From contig NZ_VWSG01000007.1 in the NCBI RefSeq assembly GCF_008629655.1, forward strand, positions 1 to 64,000: a DNA stretch of 64,000 nt, read 5' to 3'. Source of the DNA: Paenimyroides baculatum. GTDB lineage: Bacteria > Bacteroidota > Bacteroidia > Flavobacteriales > Flavobacteriaceae. A program made the translations under genes and the position numbers. Shown here one piece after another: positions 7,952 to 16,026 of the stretch (position 1 is its first letter; each line of letters opens with the position of its first letter). The notes below the pieces were generated by a model. It was not told the origin of the DNA, made no database searches, and saw only the letters and a list, made by a program, of their open reading frames with translations.

Positions 7952-10000
7952 TCAATTAATAACAGTTTCTTTGCTTTTACGAGGTGGAAAAAAGAAATGT
8001 AACGGCTGTTTTTTAAAGTGTTTCCAAACCGATTTCTGCAAAGAAAAAACTTCTGTCCAAGGAATATTTCTTGATCGGAATGCCAAACCTAACGACAAAC
8101 CAAAACTTACGATAAAATTCATAAATCCTACAAAAAACAAACCTAAAACACACCACACCCAAGTTATCCATGGTAGTTGAAAATCGGCTCCGTAAGCACC
8201 TAATGCTATATTTCCACTTACAAAAGTAATATGACGGATATCCAAATTCAAACCTAAAAAGATTCCAATGGAATGTGTGCTTCCCATAAAAACACCAAAC
8301 CAAAGATTAGAAATAATTCCCGGCCATTTTTTCTCTAACCAACCAGCTAATCTGTTTGCTTTATACGCACCAATGGTCGATTTTAAAAACGGATTTTCCT
8401 GTATGCGATAATAAACCTGATTGTGCTTATTCTTGTTTGATACGTTACCCGAAATAATTCCCGACAGAAAAAGAAAAACGCCCGCAATAGCCGCATGAAA
8501 AATAGCTAACGAATGTGCCGGACTTGAATCTTTTAGCAACGTATGCCATTTGGTATCGGTAATATTAATGCCGGTAATGCTGTCAATTACCCAAATTAAA
8601 AGCAATGCTACGCCAAAAGCCATAATTACGTTGCCCACAAAGGCAATAAACTGCGAGCGGAACAACCTTGCAAACAATTTCGCAAAAGAACTATGTTGTT
8701 CGGTTGTTGATGTCTGATTTTTTCTACCTTCTTCAATTGCCTTTATAATGGTCGATGCTGTCATTGCAGGCTGTTTTGTTGCCAAGGCAAAACCGCATAA
8801 GTAAATTACAATGAAACCGAAAGCGTAATTAAGACTGTACAAAAAGGCAAAGCCAAAATCGCTTGTGTTTGCTTTAGATAAAAGCACTTTAAAAATACAT
8901 AAGAAACCAACCACAAGCCCTGCACCCATTGATGCTTTAAACATTGAAAAATATTCTTTGGCAGTTTCGGTAATGTAATGCTCGCCTGTTTTGGCGGTGT
9001 ACTGGGTAATTTCGTACGATACAACCTGCGTACTTTCGGCAATTAATTTGCTGATATTATTTTTGTAACAGTTGTATTCTATTAATCGTAATGATAGTTT
9101 TACGGTATTTTCGATTCGATCTTTAGAATGATCTACAACCATAAAATTCATTAAAATTTGAATTCTTTCCAATTGCTGTCTTATACGCAGTAAGCTTTGA
9201 TTTACTTTAAGGGTAATACCAAATGTTGCACTGTTTTTATAGGCGTGCTTAACCAAATCTACACACTGGTTATACAAAATAACCATTTGCTTGTAGTTTA
9301 AATCATTGGAATCTACAAACTGTATTTCACCTTTTCGCAAACGGTTTTCAATCTCTAAAAACTCGTTTTCGAAACCTAAAAACGGACTTCCCAAATGGTT
9401 GTATTTCGGTATCATGTTCAAAATACTTGTTTCCATAGAACGCCCGCTCATTCGCTGGGTTAAAAGTCCCATGGCATATAATATTTCAGACAAAGCACCG
9501 TCATCTGCCTTTTCAAAACTGTAAATATCTTTGATCTGTAAAATTTCAACCAGTTCAATTAATTCGGCTAATGGAATTTTATTGATCCATACAAAATCGT
9601 TTTCCTTATAAAAAACCTGATTCAAGGCATATTCTAACGTATCTCTTTGTGGCTGATAAGGAAGTATTTTTGCCGAAATACGCTTTCTGATCTCATACAA
9701 AAAATCTGAATCCTGCAAAATACCGGCATCTGAAACCATTCTATGGAAAGATCTTCCCGATAAAATATTTTTCAAATAATTAGCAAGGATTACACGGTGC
9801 TTGTCGAATTCTATCAAATGATCCAACAGTTCGCGCAAGGTAATATTGGCAACTGCTTTTGGATTTCTTGGACGGTAATATCGCACCAAATCGTATAAAA
9901 AATACAGTCGTTCTTGCAAAACCACCTGATCATCTACAATGTATTTTGTAAATATTTCATTGACATTTTTATAGGTTAACTGTTTTTTTATTAAACTCAT
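7952..10000 (-). CDS. Gcr/'site-specific recombinase' family polytopic membrane protein
   Basis: The product resembles the family labelled 'site-specific recombinase Gcr' (SpecificRecomb, PF10136). That label is historical. I see no tyrosine or serine recombinase motif, but a helical N-terminal half (about residues 1-350) followed by six or more hydrophobic segments between about 365 and 650, as in an inner membrane protein. I chose the ATG at 10000 (MSLIKKQL, 682 residues). It is preceded by AAAGAATTT, and an earlier TTG start at 10048 would run into the divergent CYTH gene. The gene is probably cotranscribed with dinB downstream. Its molecular function is unknown. Confidence 0.75.
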   Translation of the reverse strand: MSLIKKQLTYKNVNEIFTKYIVDDQVVLQERLYFLYDLVRYYRPRNPKAVANITLRELLDHLIEFDKHRVILANYLKNILSGRSFHRMVSDAGILQDSDFLYEIRKRISAKILPYQPQRDTLEYALNQVFYKENDFVWINKIPLAELIELVEILQIKDIYSFEKADDGALSEILYAMGLLTQRMSGRSMETSILNMIPKYNHLGSPFLGFENEFLEIENRLRKGEIQFVDSNDLNYKQMVILYNQCVDLVKHAYKNSATFGITLKVNQSLLRIRQQLERIQILMNFMVVDHSKDRIENTVKLSLRLIEYNCYKNNISKLIAESTQVVSYEITQYTAKTGEHYITETAKEYFSMFKASMGAGLVVGFLCIFKVLLSKANTSDFGFAFLYSLNYAFGFIVIYLCGFALATKQPAMTASTIIKAIEEGRKNQTSTTEQHSSFAKLFARLFRSQFIAFVGNVIMAFGVALLLIWVIDSITGINITDTKWHTLLKDSSPAHSLAIFHAAIAGVFLFLSGIISGNVSNKNKHNQVYYRIQENPFLKSTIGAYKANRLAGWLEKKWPGIISNLWFGVFMGSTHSIGIFLGLNLDIRHITFVSGNIALGAYGADFQLPWITWVWCVLGLFFVGFMNFIVSFGLSLGLAFRSRNIPWTEVFSLQKSVWKHFKKQPLHFFFPPRKSKETVIN

Positions 10001-10047
10001 AAATTCTTTTTTACGATATTTGATTTCGAAGAAAATCCAGAAAATCA

Positions 10048-10521
10048 ATGTTAGAAATTGAAAGAAAATTCAGCGTTAAAAGTACTACTTTTTTGGCGAA
10101 TGCTAAAGAAAGCTACAAGATAACTCAAGGCTATTTGAATACCGATAAAAACCGAACGGTTCGCGTGCGCACCAAAGGAAACAAGGGGTTTATTACTGTG
10201 AAAGGCATAAGTTCTGCGGATGGTTTATCGCGGTTTGAATGGGAAAAAGAGATCGACATTAAAGATGCCGAAGCGCTTTTATTGCTGTGCGAAGATTTTG
10301 TGATTGATAAAACCCGGTATTTAATTCCGTTTGATACTATTGTTTTTGAGGTTGATGTTTTTGAAGGCGCAAACAAAGGACTTGTTATTGCCGAAGTGGA
10401 ACTGCAAACAGCAGATCAGCAATTTGAAAAACCCGACTGGTTGGGAGATGAACTAACAGGCGACGAACGTTTTTACAATGCGTATTTAAGCAATGTGCCT
10501 TTTACTTCTTGGAATCGTTAA
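10048..10521 (+). CDS. CYTH-domain protein (inorganic triphosphatase/adenylate cyclase superfamily)
   Basis: The 157-residue product begins MLEIERKF, the ExExK signature of CYTH enzymes at the N terminus. It continues with the alternating charged strands that line the triphosphate tunnel, including RVRTKG, TVKG and EWEKEID. Family members hydrolyse tripolyphosphate or thiamine triphosphate, and a few make cAMP. The short single-domain form fits a triphosphatase, but the substrate is not certain. The gene diverges from the membrane protein gene with only 47 bases between starts. Its 3' end overlaps the convergent RlpA-like gene by 20 bases. Confidence 0.88.
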   Translation: MLEIERKFSVKSTTFLANAKESYKITQGYLNTDKNRTVRVRTKGNKGFITVKGISSADGLSRFEWEKEIDIKDAEALLLLCEDFVIDKTRYLIPFDTIVFEVDVFEGANKGLVIAEVELQTADQQFEKPDWLGDELTGDERFYNAYLSNVPFTSWNR

Positions 10522-10903
10522 TCAATTCTAATTTAACCTGAAGTTTACCCGCTTTTTTATCGTGCGAAATGGCATCGAATGCTTTTTTGCTTAAATCAAT
10601 TTCCAAACCTTTTGTAAACGGTCCGCGATCGTTAATTTCAACAATTACGCTTTTATCGTTTTCTATATTGGTAACTTTAACTTTAGTACCAAACTGCAAT
10701 TTTTTATGTGCTGCGGTTAATTTACTGTTAGAAAAAACTTCTCCGCTTGCTGTTTTTCTGCCATTAAATTTGTTGTGATAATAACATGCAAAAACCTCAT
10801 CTTTATACAATGAGGTTTTTGTGTTTTTTGTGCGGTTTGCCGTTTTACAACTTGCAAAACACAATATTATTAAGATACTAAAAAGGCTATAACGCAAATT
10901 CAT
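10502..10903 (-). CDS. RlpA-like septal-ring lipoprotein (double-psi beta-barrel)
   Basis: A 133-residue lipoprotein with a lipobox ending FASC (Cys at 19). A single RlpA double-psi beta-barrel carries the motifs ASYYH-like ACYYHNKFNGRKTASGE and EINDRGPF, which includes the conserved Asp. RlpA proteins act on or bind denuded glycan strands of peptidoglycan. There is no SPOR domain. Its start overlaps the end of the upstream RlpA-like gene by 17 bases, so the two paralogues form a coupled pair. The 3' end overlaps the convergent CYTH gene. Confidence 0.85.
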   Translation of the reverse strand: MNLRYSLFSILIILCFASCKTANRTKNTKTSLYKDEVFACYYHNKFNGRKTASGEVFSNSKLTAAHKKLQFGTKVKVTNIENDKSVIVEINDRGPFTKGLEIDLSKKAFDAISHDKKAGKLQVKLELINDSKK

Positions 10904-11531
10904 GTAAGTCTAAATCATTTGGAACCGAAGTTACTACATTCAATTCTTCTTGTATTTCGATTTTCTTGTCTTCGTAATCTTCCGGTAACACTTCAACTTT
11001 AACGCTTAATGTACCGTGGTTGCGGTTATGGGTTAAGTCCATAAAAGCTTTTTTGCTTAAATCTAACTGGCGTCCTTTAGAAAATGGTCCGCGATCATTG
11101 ATTTCAACAATCACTTCTTCATCATTTGTAAGATTTGTTACACGCACTTTAGTACCAAAAGGTAATGTTTTATGCGCTGCCGTGTATTTTTTATTACTAA
11201 AAACCTCACCGCTTGCTGTTTTTTTACCGTTGAATTTATCGTGGTAGTAAGATGCTTTGGTTTCTTCGTGAACTGTTTCAACTTCGCTTTCTAAAGCTTC
11301 TAGTTCAGCATTTAACTTAATTAATTCACTCTTTAATTCAGCTTCTTTTTCGTTTATTTTAGAAGAATCTTTACTCAAATTATTAGCTGTTGCTATTTCT
11401 GCATACGCTAATTCCTTCCCTACAACTTTTACATTGTTATCCGTCTCATTGTTTTTTGTTACAACACTAAATCCAGTTACTACTGTTAGTGTTACTAATC
11501 CTGCTAAAATTAATGAAAAATGCTTCTTCAT
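10887..11531 (-). CDS. RlpA-like protein with N-terminal coiled coil
   Basis: This 214-residue paralogue of the next gene has a signal peptide or membrane anchor at residues 1-22. A Glu/Lys/Leu-rich coiled-coil segment at about residues 57-87 is followed by a double-psi beta-barrel with the same SYYHDKFNGKKTASGE and EINDRGPF motifs. A C-terminal extension of about 35 residues is absent from the partner. No lipobox was seen. The duplicated barrel next to a lipoprotein version suggests one anchored and one periplasmic wall-binding form, which is inference. Confidence 0.83.
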   Translation of the reverse strand: MKKHFSLILAGLVTLTVVTGFSVVTKNNETDNNVKVVGKELAYAEIATANNLSKDSSKINEKEAELKSELIKLNAELEALESEVETVHEETKASYYHDKFNGKKTASGEVFSNKKYTAAHKTLPFGTKVRVTNLTNDEEVIVEINDRGPFSKGRQLDLSKKAFMDLTHNRNHGTLSVKVEVLPEDYEDKKIEIQEELNVVTSVPNDLDLHEFAL

Positions 11532-11613
11532 AAATTGTAATTTAATTAAACTTCTTTTTTTCTTGTAAAGACAAGAGAATTCTTTTTCTTTTTACGGAAT
11601 TAAGAATCGTATT

Positions 11614-12036
11614 TTATAACCAAGCGCTCCAAGGAATTCTTGATAAAATCAAAATTGTTCCTAAAGCAAACATGATTGCAATTGATTTAAATTTTGCTTT
11701 GCTTGTTGTCATTTTTTTATGACGCGACCAACCAATTGTAATTAATACTACTGCTATAATATTAATTAATGGGTGTTCTAAAGCATACAATCGTAATGTA
11801 CTGTCTTTCATTGCAACTGAAAAAGACTGAACCATTGGAGACACAAAATAAAGTATGATTCCAATTAACAATTGTGTGTGTGTAAAAATTAAAGCGAATA
11901 ACGATAATTTACGATCGCCATCTTTAAATTCTTTGTTTGATGTCATCCCGATAATTGCATTTATCGATGCTACAATCAGTAAGATTAAAGCCGCAAAAGC
12001 AATGTAAGAATGCGCATGTTGTAAACCTGTGTACAT
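11614..12036 (-). CDS. Four-helix membrane protein of unknown function
   Basis: The 140-residue product has four predicted membrane helices at about residues 9-30, 46-66, 87-103 and 117-135. Conserved-looking histidines lie near helix ends (HAHSY, HTQ, EHPL). Similar small Bacteroidota proteins are sometimes annotated as cytochrome b-like or mislabelled 'ribosomal protein L27'. The histidine placement could suit haem, but this cannot be decided here. The gene seems to stand alone. Confidence 0.7.
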   Translation of the reverse strand: MYTGLQHAHSYIAFAALILLIVASINAIIGMTSNKEFKDGDRKLSLFALIFTHTQLLIGIILYFVSPMVQSFSVAMKDSTLRLYALEHPLINIIAVVLITIGWSRHKKMTTSKAKFKSIAIMFALGTILILSRIPWSAWL

Positions 12037-12061
12037 AGTTATATTTATTGTTGTTTGCTGG

Positions 12062-12069
12062 CAAAGATA
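12062..12069 (-). promoter_or_regulatory. Putative -7 box for the four-helix membrane protein
   Basis: The minus strand reads TATCTTTG, matching TAnnTTTG, 26 bases before the start codon. A TTTTG lies 14 bases further upstream, closer than the usual -33 spacing. Confidence 0.4.
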
Positions 12070-12182
12070 GGCTTTTTTCGTTGCAAAAAACTACCTTTAA
12101 ATTTTCACACAAAAGCAAATATATTGAATTACAACAACATAGCAAAATTAATTATTAAAATAGTTTTGTTTTTAACATAATT

Positions 12183-14438
12183 TTAGAAGTTGTATCGCAC
12201 ACCAAAAAACGTTCTTAAGCCTTGGTTTGGTGCGTAAATATAGGTAGGATCAAACACTAAACCGTACGGATTTTCGGGTGTAACCAAAGCCGTTCCGTTG
12301 GCATCATATTGCACATTTTTGTTAAACGGATCGTTAGATCGGGCAATTAAAAACGGGTTATTCTTATTAGGCGTCCAATTCAATAAATTTTTAACGCCAC
12401 CGTATAATTCAAAATGCTTAAAACCTTTATAAGTTAACTGAATATTCTGAATACTGTAAGTTTCGGAATACGGCAAACGCGGATCTAATTCGCTAACCAA
12501 AGGCAAACGCATGGGTCCGTACAAATTTCCAGAATAATCTGCGGTTAGGTTTAAACGGTTAAAAGTGTAGGAAACAACCCATGTTCCAGAAAATTTTTCG
12601 GTAAGCATTTGCTGTGTGCGTACATTATCTTCTACCTTGCTTACATCTTGCAGTGTTACACCCATCATTATTTTAAGATTGTTGGCATAAACTGCATCAA
12701 CATTTAGGCTGATACCTTTTGTTTCAGCATATCCTTCTAAATTTTTATAGATGATCTGGTTTGGATTGCTGTCGTAATCTGGAATTATGGAATTGGTAAA
12801 ATAAGTGTACCATGCAGCAGCTTCAGCCTGAAGGATAAAATCATCTTTCAACATCCAGGTTTTTAAATAATTTACATTTACGTTATACGATTTTTCGGGC
12901 TTTAGATCTTCTAAAACAAATACATCACGAGCACCCGAAAGCGCGGCGTGTTCTTCGGTAAACAAATTCACTACACGGAAACCTGTTCCGGCATTCAAAC
13001 GTAAAATATCTCCTTTATCAGATTCGTATCTAAACGCAAAACGTGGTGTAATAATGCTTTTGTGATCTTTATGATAATCATATCTTAATCCACCCAACAA
13101 ACTAAAATGCTTGTTTATTTCGTACGAATCCTGAACAAAAACACTTGGAATAAATGTTTCATGGGCTGTTGGTGTTGCTGCACTGTTGTCATCGTACATC
13201 TGATATCTTGCGGCTGTTCCAACTAACAAATCGTGCTTGCCGTAGGTTTTATCCCAATAAAACTGTGTAAAAGCAATGTTTTGTTTTGCCATAAACGGCG
13301 TATCGCCATACATTGAATTCTGATCGTGTGCCGTAATAGAAAACTGACTCGTAATTTTTTCGGTAAATGGCAGTTCATATAAACCAAGCAATTCAAATCT
13401 GTTCGTATAAATCGATTCCCCGTAAACATCGGTTCCGCCACGGTGACTTCTGTTCCAATTCATTTGTCCGCCCCAACGGTCTTCGTAAAAATAGCGGGTT
13501 GCCAGTGCAAATTGTTTTTTAGATTTTCGATCGAAAGTAAACTTGTTAAAAATCGAAATACGGTCTTGCAACGTAACATCGGTAAATCCGTCTTTATTTT
13601 TATCGATCGGATTGGAATAATTGAAATAATTCACGCCCATTAACCAATGAACTTTGTCTGAAACTTTTAAAGACAATCCCAAATCGGTATTTATCTCGCC
13701 CCACGAAGTCCCGAAAACATCAACAGCATATTTTGATGCATACAACGGATTTTTTGTAATGATATTGATCAATCCGCCCACAGCCTCACTGCCGTACAAC
13801 GACGAAGCCGGACCTTTTACGATTTCGACTTTCTCAATCAATGAATTCGGAATTCCCGATAAACCATAAACGGTTGACAAGCCACTTACAATAGGCATTC
13901 CATCGATCAAAACAAAAGTGTACGGACCCTCTAATCCGTTAATATGAATGTCGCCCGTATTACAAACACTGCAATTTACCTGCGGTTTTACGCCGTTTAC
14001 GTTTTGCAAAGCTTCAAAAATATTGGGCGTTGGGTTCTTTCTGAAAAATGTTGGCGTGTAAACCTCAACCGGAACCAAACTTTCCGATCGAAGCACGGGT
14101 TTCATAGTGCCCGATATCACAATTTCGTTCAGTAAATCGGTTTGCGGATTTTCGTTTGATAAAACAAATTCAAATTGTTCTTCCGGTTTTGTTAGATTCA
14201 ATTCAAAAGCCTGAATGAATCCGCTGCTGTTTTCAATATTGATATGATAAATACCTGCATTTTCGAATTGATACGTAAAAGCTCCTTCTGCATCAGTTTG
14301 AACTTCCTCATCGGCTTCAACAATATAAACCGCTGTTTGTATAGCATTTTTGTTATCAGTCACTTTTCCGGTGAATTGTACTTGTGCCGCTAAAGTTGAA
14401 ACACTTAAAAGTAAACTGAAAAATATAATTAGTTTCAT
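12183..14438 (-). CDS. TonB-dependent outer membrane receptor, probably for a metal or metal complex
   Basis: A 751-residue receptor with a signal peptide (residues 1-18), a carboxypeptidase-like N-terminal domain (about 20-95), a plug (about 105-235, with IDGMPIV and GPASSLYGSEAVGG) and a C-terminal barrel ending in an aromatic residue (RYNF). The plug contains a CxxC pair, Cys156 and Cys159, in front of NTGDIHINGLEG. Such receptors import scarce ligands using TonB energy. The divergent neighbours are a DtxR/MntR-type repressor and a ZIP transporter, so a metal ion or chelate is the likely substrate; which metal cannot be read. A palindrome overlaps its -7 box, suggesting metal-dependent repression. 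Confidence 0.9.
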   Translation of the reverse strand: MKLIIFFSLLLSVSTLAAQVQFTGKVTDNKNAIQTAVYIVEADEEVQTDAEGAFTYQFENAGIYHINIENSSGFIQAFELNLTKPEEQFEFVLSNENPQTDLLNEIVISGTMKPVLRSESLVPVEVYTPTFFRKNPTPNIFEALQNVNGVKPQVNCSVCNTGDIHINGLEGPYTFVLIDGMPIVSGLSTVYGLSGIPNSLIEKVEIVKGPASSLYGSEAVGGLINIITKNPLYASKYAVDVFGTSWGEINTDLGLSLKVSDKVHWLMGVNYFNYSNPIDKNKDGFTDVTLQDRISIFNKFTFDRKSKKQFALATRYFYEDRWGGQMNWNRSHRGGTDVYGESIYTNRFELLGLYELPFTEKITSQFSITAHDQNSMYGDTPFMAKQNIAFTQFYWDKTYGKHDLLVGTAARYQMYDDNSAATPTAHETFIPSVFVQDSYEINKHFSLLGGLRYDYHKDHKSIITPRFAFRYESDKGDILRLNAGTGFRVVNLFTEEHAALSGARDVFVLEDLKPEKSYNVNVNYLKTWMLKDDFILQAEAAAWYTYFTNSIIPDYDSNPNQIIYKNLEGYAETKGISLNVDAVYANNLKIMMGVTLQDVSKVEDNVRTQQMLTEKFSGTWVVSYTFNRLNLTADYSGNLYGPMRLPLVSELDPRLPYSETYSIQNIQLTYKGFKHFELYGGVKNLLNWTPNKNNPFLIARSNDPFNKNVQYDANGTALVTPENPYGLVFDPTYIYAPNQGLRTFFGVRYNF

Positions 14439-14448
14439 TTGAATTAAA

Positions 14449-14466
14449 TTTTAGACAAATCTAAAA
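14449..14466. promoter_or_regulatory. Putative metalloregulator operator over the TonB-receptor -7 box
   Basis: A perfect palindrome, TTTTAGA-CAAA-TCTAAAA, lies 10 bases from the receptor start codon. On the minus strand its centre reads TAGATTTG, a full match to the TAnnTTTG -7 box at 14456-14463. A protein bound here would block the promoter. The divergent DtxR-family gene is the obvious candidate regulator. Confidence 0.55.
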
Positions 14467-14507
14467 ATATTTTTTAAACAACTTAAATTAAAACTAGATT
14501 ATTTAAT

Positions 14508-14515
14508 TATATTTG
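14508..14515 (+). promoter_or_regulatory. Putative -7 box for the regulator-ZIP operon
   Basis: TATATTTG fits TAnnTTTG, 16 bases before the start codon of the DtxR-family regulator. No good -33 element was seen. Confidence 0.35.
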
Positions 14516-14531
14516 ATTTTTATTTGAAACT

Positions 14532-15188
14532 ATGCTTACCCATACCGAAGAAAATTACCTGAAAGTGATTTATCATTTGTCGCAAACCGAAGATGAAGGA
14601 ATTTCAACCAATGCCATTGCGCAGAAAATCGATACAAAAGCGTCATCGGTAACCGATATGATTAAAAAACTGAAAGAAAAAAAACTGATTACACACGAAC
14701 GATATCAAGGTGTTTTTATAACCACTTTAGGCTTACAAACAGCTAAAATGATTATTAGAAAGCACCGTTTGTGGGAAGTTTTTTTGGTTAATAAGTTGAA
14801 TTTTAACTGGGACGAAGTGCATGATGTTGCCGAAGAATTGGAACACATTAAATCTGAAAAGCTTATTAATGCATTGGATGCTTTTTTGGGTTTCCCGAAA
14901 GAAGATCCTCATGGCGATCCTATTCCAAATTCTAAAGGCGAAATTCCGTACCGTGAAAAAGAACTGCTTACCGAAACCAAAATCAATCATAAATATATGT
15001 GTGTGGGTGTAAAAGATACGTCAGCTGCTTTTCTTCAATATTTAGATCGACAAAAAATTGCCTTGGGAAGCACTTTTACCGTTTTAAAGCACGAAAATTT
15101 CGATCATTCGGTAACTATTCTGTTTCAAGAAAACGAGCTGACCTTATCTAAAGTGGTTGCTCATAATTTATTTGTAAAAAAGATCTGA
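14532..15188 (+). CDS. DtxR/MntR-family metal-dependent transcriptional regulator
   Basis: The 218-residue product has an N-terminal winged helix-turn-helix (about residues 1-65: TEENYLKVIYHL, then KASSVTDMIKKLKEK). A dimerisation and metal-binding domain (about 66-140) contains HRLWEVFL and a His/Glu-rich helix, and a C-terminal SH3-like FeoA-type domain follows (about 150-218). Family members sense Fe(II) or Mn(II) and repress uptake genes when metal is ample. It is read two bases before the ZIP transporter gene and diverges from the TonB receptor. The shared palindrome at the receptor and feoA promoters makes both plausible targets. Iron versus manganese is not decided. Confidence 0.92.
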   Translation: MLTHTEENYLKVIYHLSQTEDEGISTNAIAQKIDTKASSVTDMIKKLKEKKLITHERYQGVFITTLGLQTAKMIIRKHRLWEVFLVNKLNFNWDEVHDVAEELEHIKSEKLINALDAFLGFPKEDPHGDPIPNSKGEIPYREKELLTETKINHKYMCVGVKDTSAAFLQYLDRQKIALGSTFTVLKHENFDHSVTILFQENELTLSKVVAHNLFVKKI

Positions 15189-15189
15189 T

Positions 15190-16020
15190 ATGTTTGATCA
15201 ACTCATAGCCTTTTTTGAATCGGTTGACCCAGTTTGGGCAGCACTTTTCGCAGGATTATTCACTTGGGCATTAACGGCAATTGGTGCGGCTTTGGTATTT
15301 GTTTTTCGAAATCCGAGTAAAAAATTATTAGACGGAATGTTGGGTTTTACTGGTGGTGTAATGATTGCAGCCAGTTTTTGGAGTTTGCTTGCACCAGCTA
15401 TAAACATGAGTCAGGGCGAAGGTTTTACTAAAGTAATGCCCGCTGCTATTGGCTTTGCGTTAGGCGCGTTGTTTTTGTTTGTGTTAGATAAAATTTTGCC
15501 GCATTTACACTTGAATCATCCCGTATCGAAAACCGAAGGCGTTAAAACCAAAACTCCTTGGCAAAAAACAACTTTATTGGTTTTGGCAATTACCTTGCAC
15601 AACATTCCCGAAGGTTTGGCAGTTGGCGTTTTGTTTGGCGGTGTTGCAGCCGGAATTCCCGAAGCGACTATTGCCGGTGCTTTAACATTGGCAATTGGAA
15701 TTGGTTTACAGAATTTACCCGAAGGTTTGGCAGTTTCGTTTCCGTTGCGAAGAGCCGGTATGAGCAAAGGCAAAAGTTTTATGTACGGACAAAGTTCTGC
15801 TTTGGTTGAACCTATTGCGGCGGTAATTGGTGCGTTGGCTGTCGGTTTTTTTACGCCAATTTTACCTTATGCGTTGGCTTTTGCAGCCGGAGCCATGATT
15901 TTTGTGGTGATTGAAGAAGTTGTTCCCGAAACCCAGCAAGGCGATAACGGCGATATTGCAACCCTTGGTTTTATAGGTGGATTTATTGCCATGATGATGT
16001 TAGATGTAGCTTTGGGGTAA
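15190..16020 (+). CDS. ZIP-family divalent metal transporter
   Basis: This inner membrane importer of Zn, Fe or Mn has about eight hydrophobic segments across 276 residues. The paired ZIP metal-site motifs are clear: HNIPEG at 137-142 in helix IV and NLPEG at 175-179 in helix V. A short His-containing loop (HLHLNH) lies between helices III and IV. The gene follows the regulator by one base after its stop codon, so they are cotranscribed. The arrangement suggests that the TonB receptor brings metal across the outer membrane and ZIP carries it across the inner membrane. Confidence 0.93.
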   Translation: MFDQLIAFFESVDPVWAALFAGLFTWALTAIGAALVFVFRNPSKKLLDGMLGFTGGVMIAASFWSLLAPAINMSQGEGFTKVMPAAIGFALGALFLFVLDKILPHLHLNHPVSKTEGVKTKTPWQKTTLLVLAITLHNIPEGLAVGVLFGGVAAGIPEATIAGALTLAIGIGLQNLPEGLAVSFPLRRAGMSKGKSFMYGQSSALVEPIAAVIGALAVGFFTPILPYALAFAAGAMIFVVIEEVVPETQQGDNGDIATLGFIGGFIAMMMLDVALG

Positions 16021-16026
16021 TCGAAA

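Noticed and set aside
7952..10048. Recombinase or mobile element
   Set aside because: Only the family label suggests it. There are no recombinase residues, inverted repeats or attachment sites.
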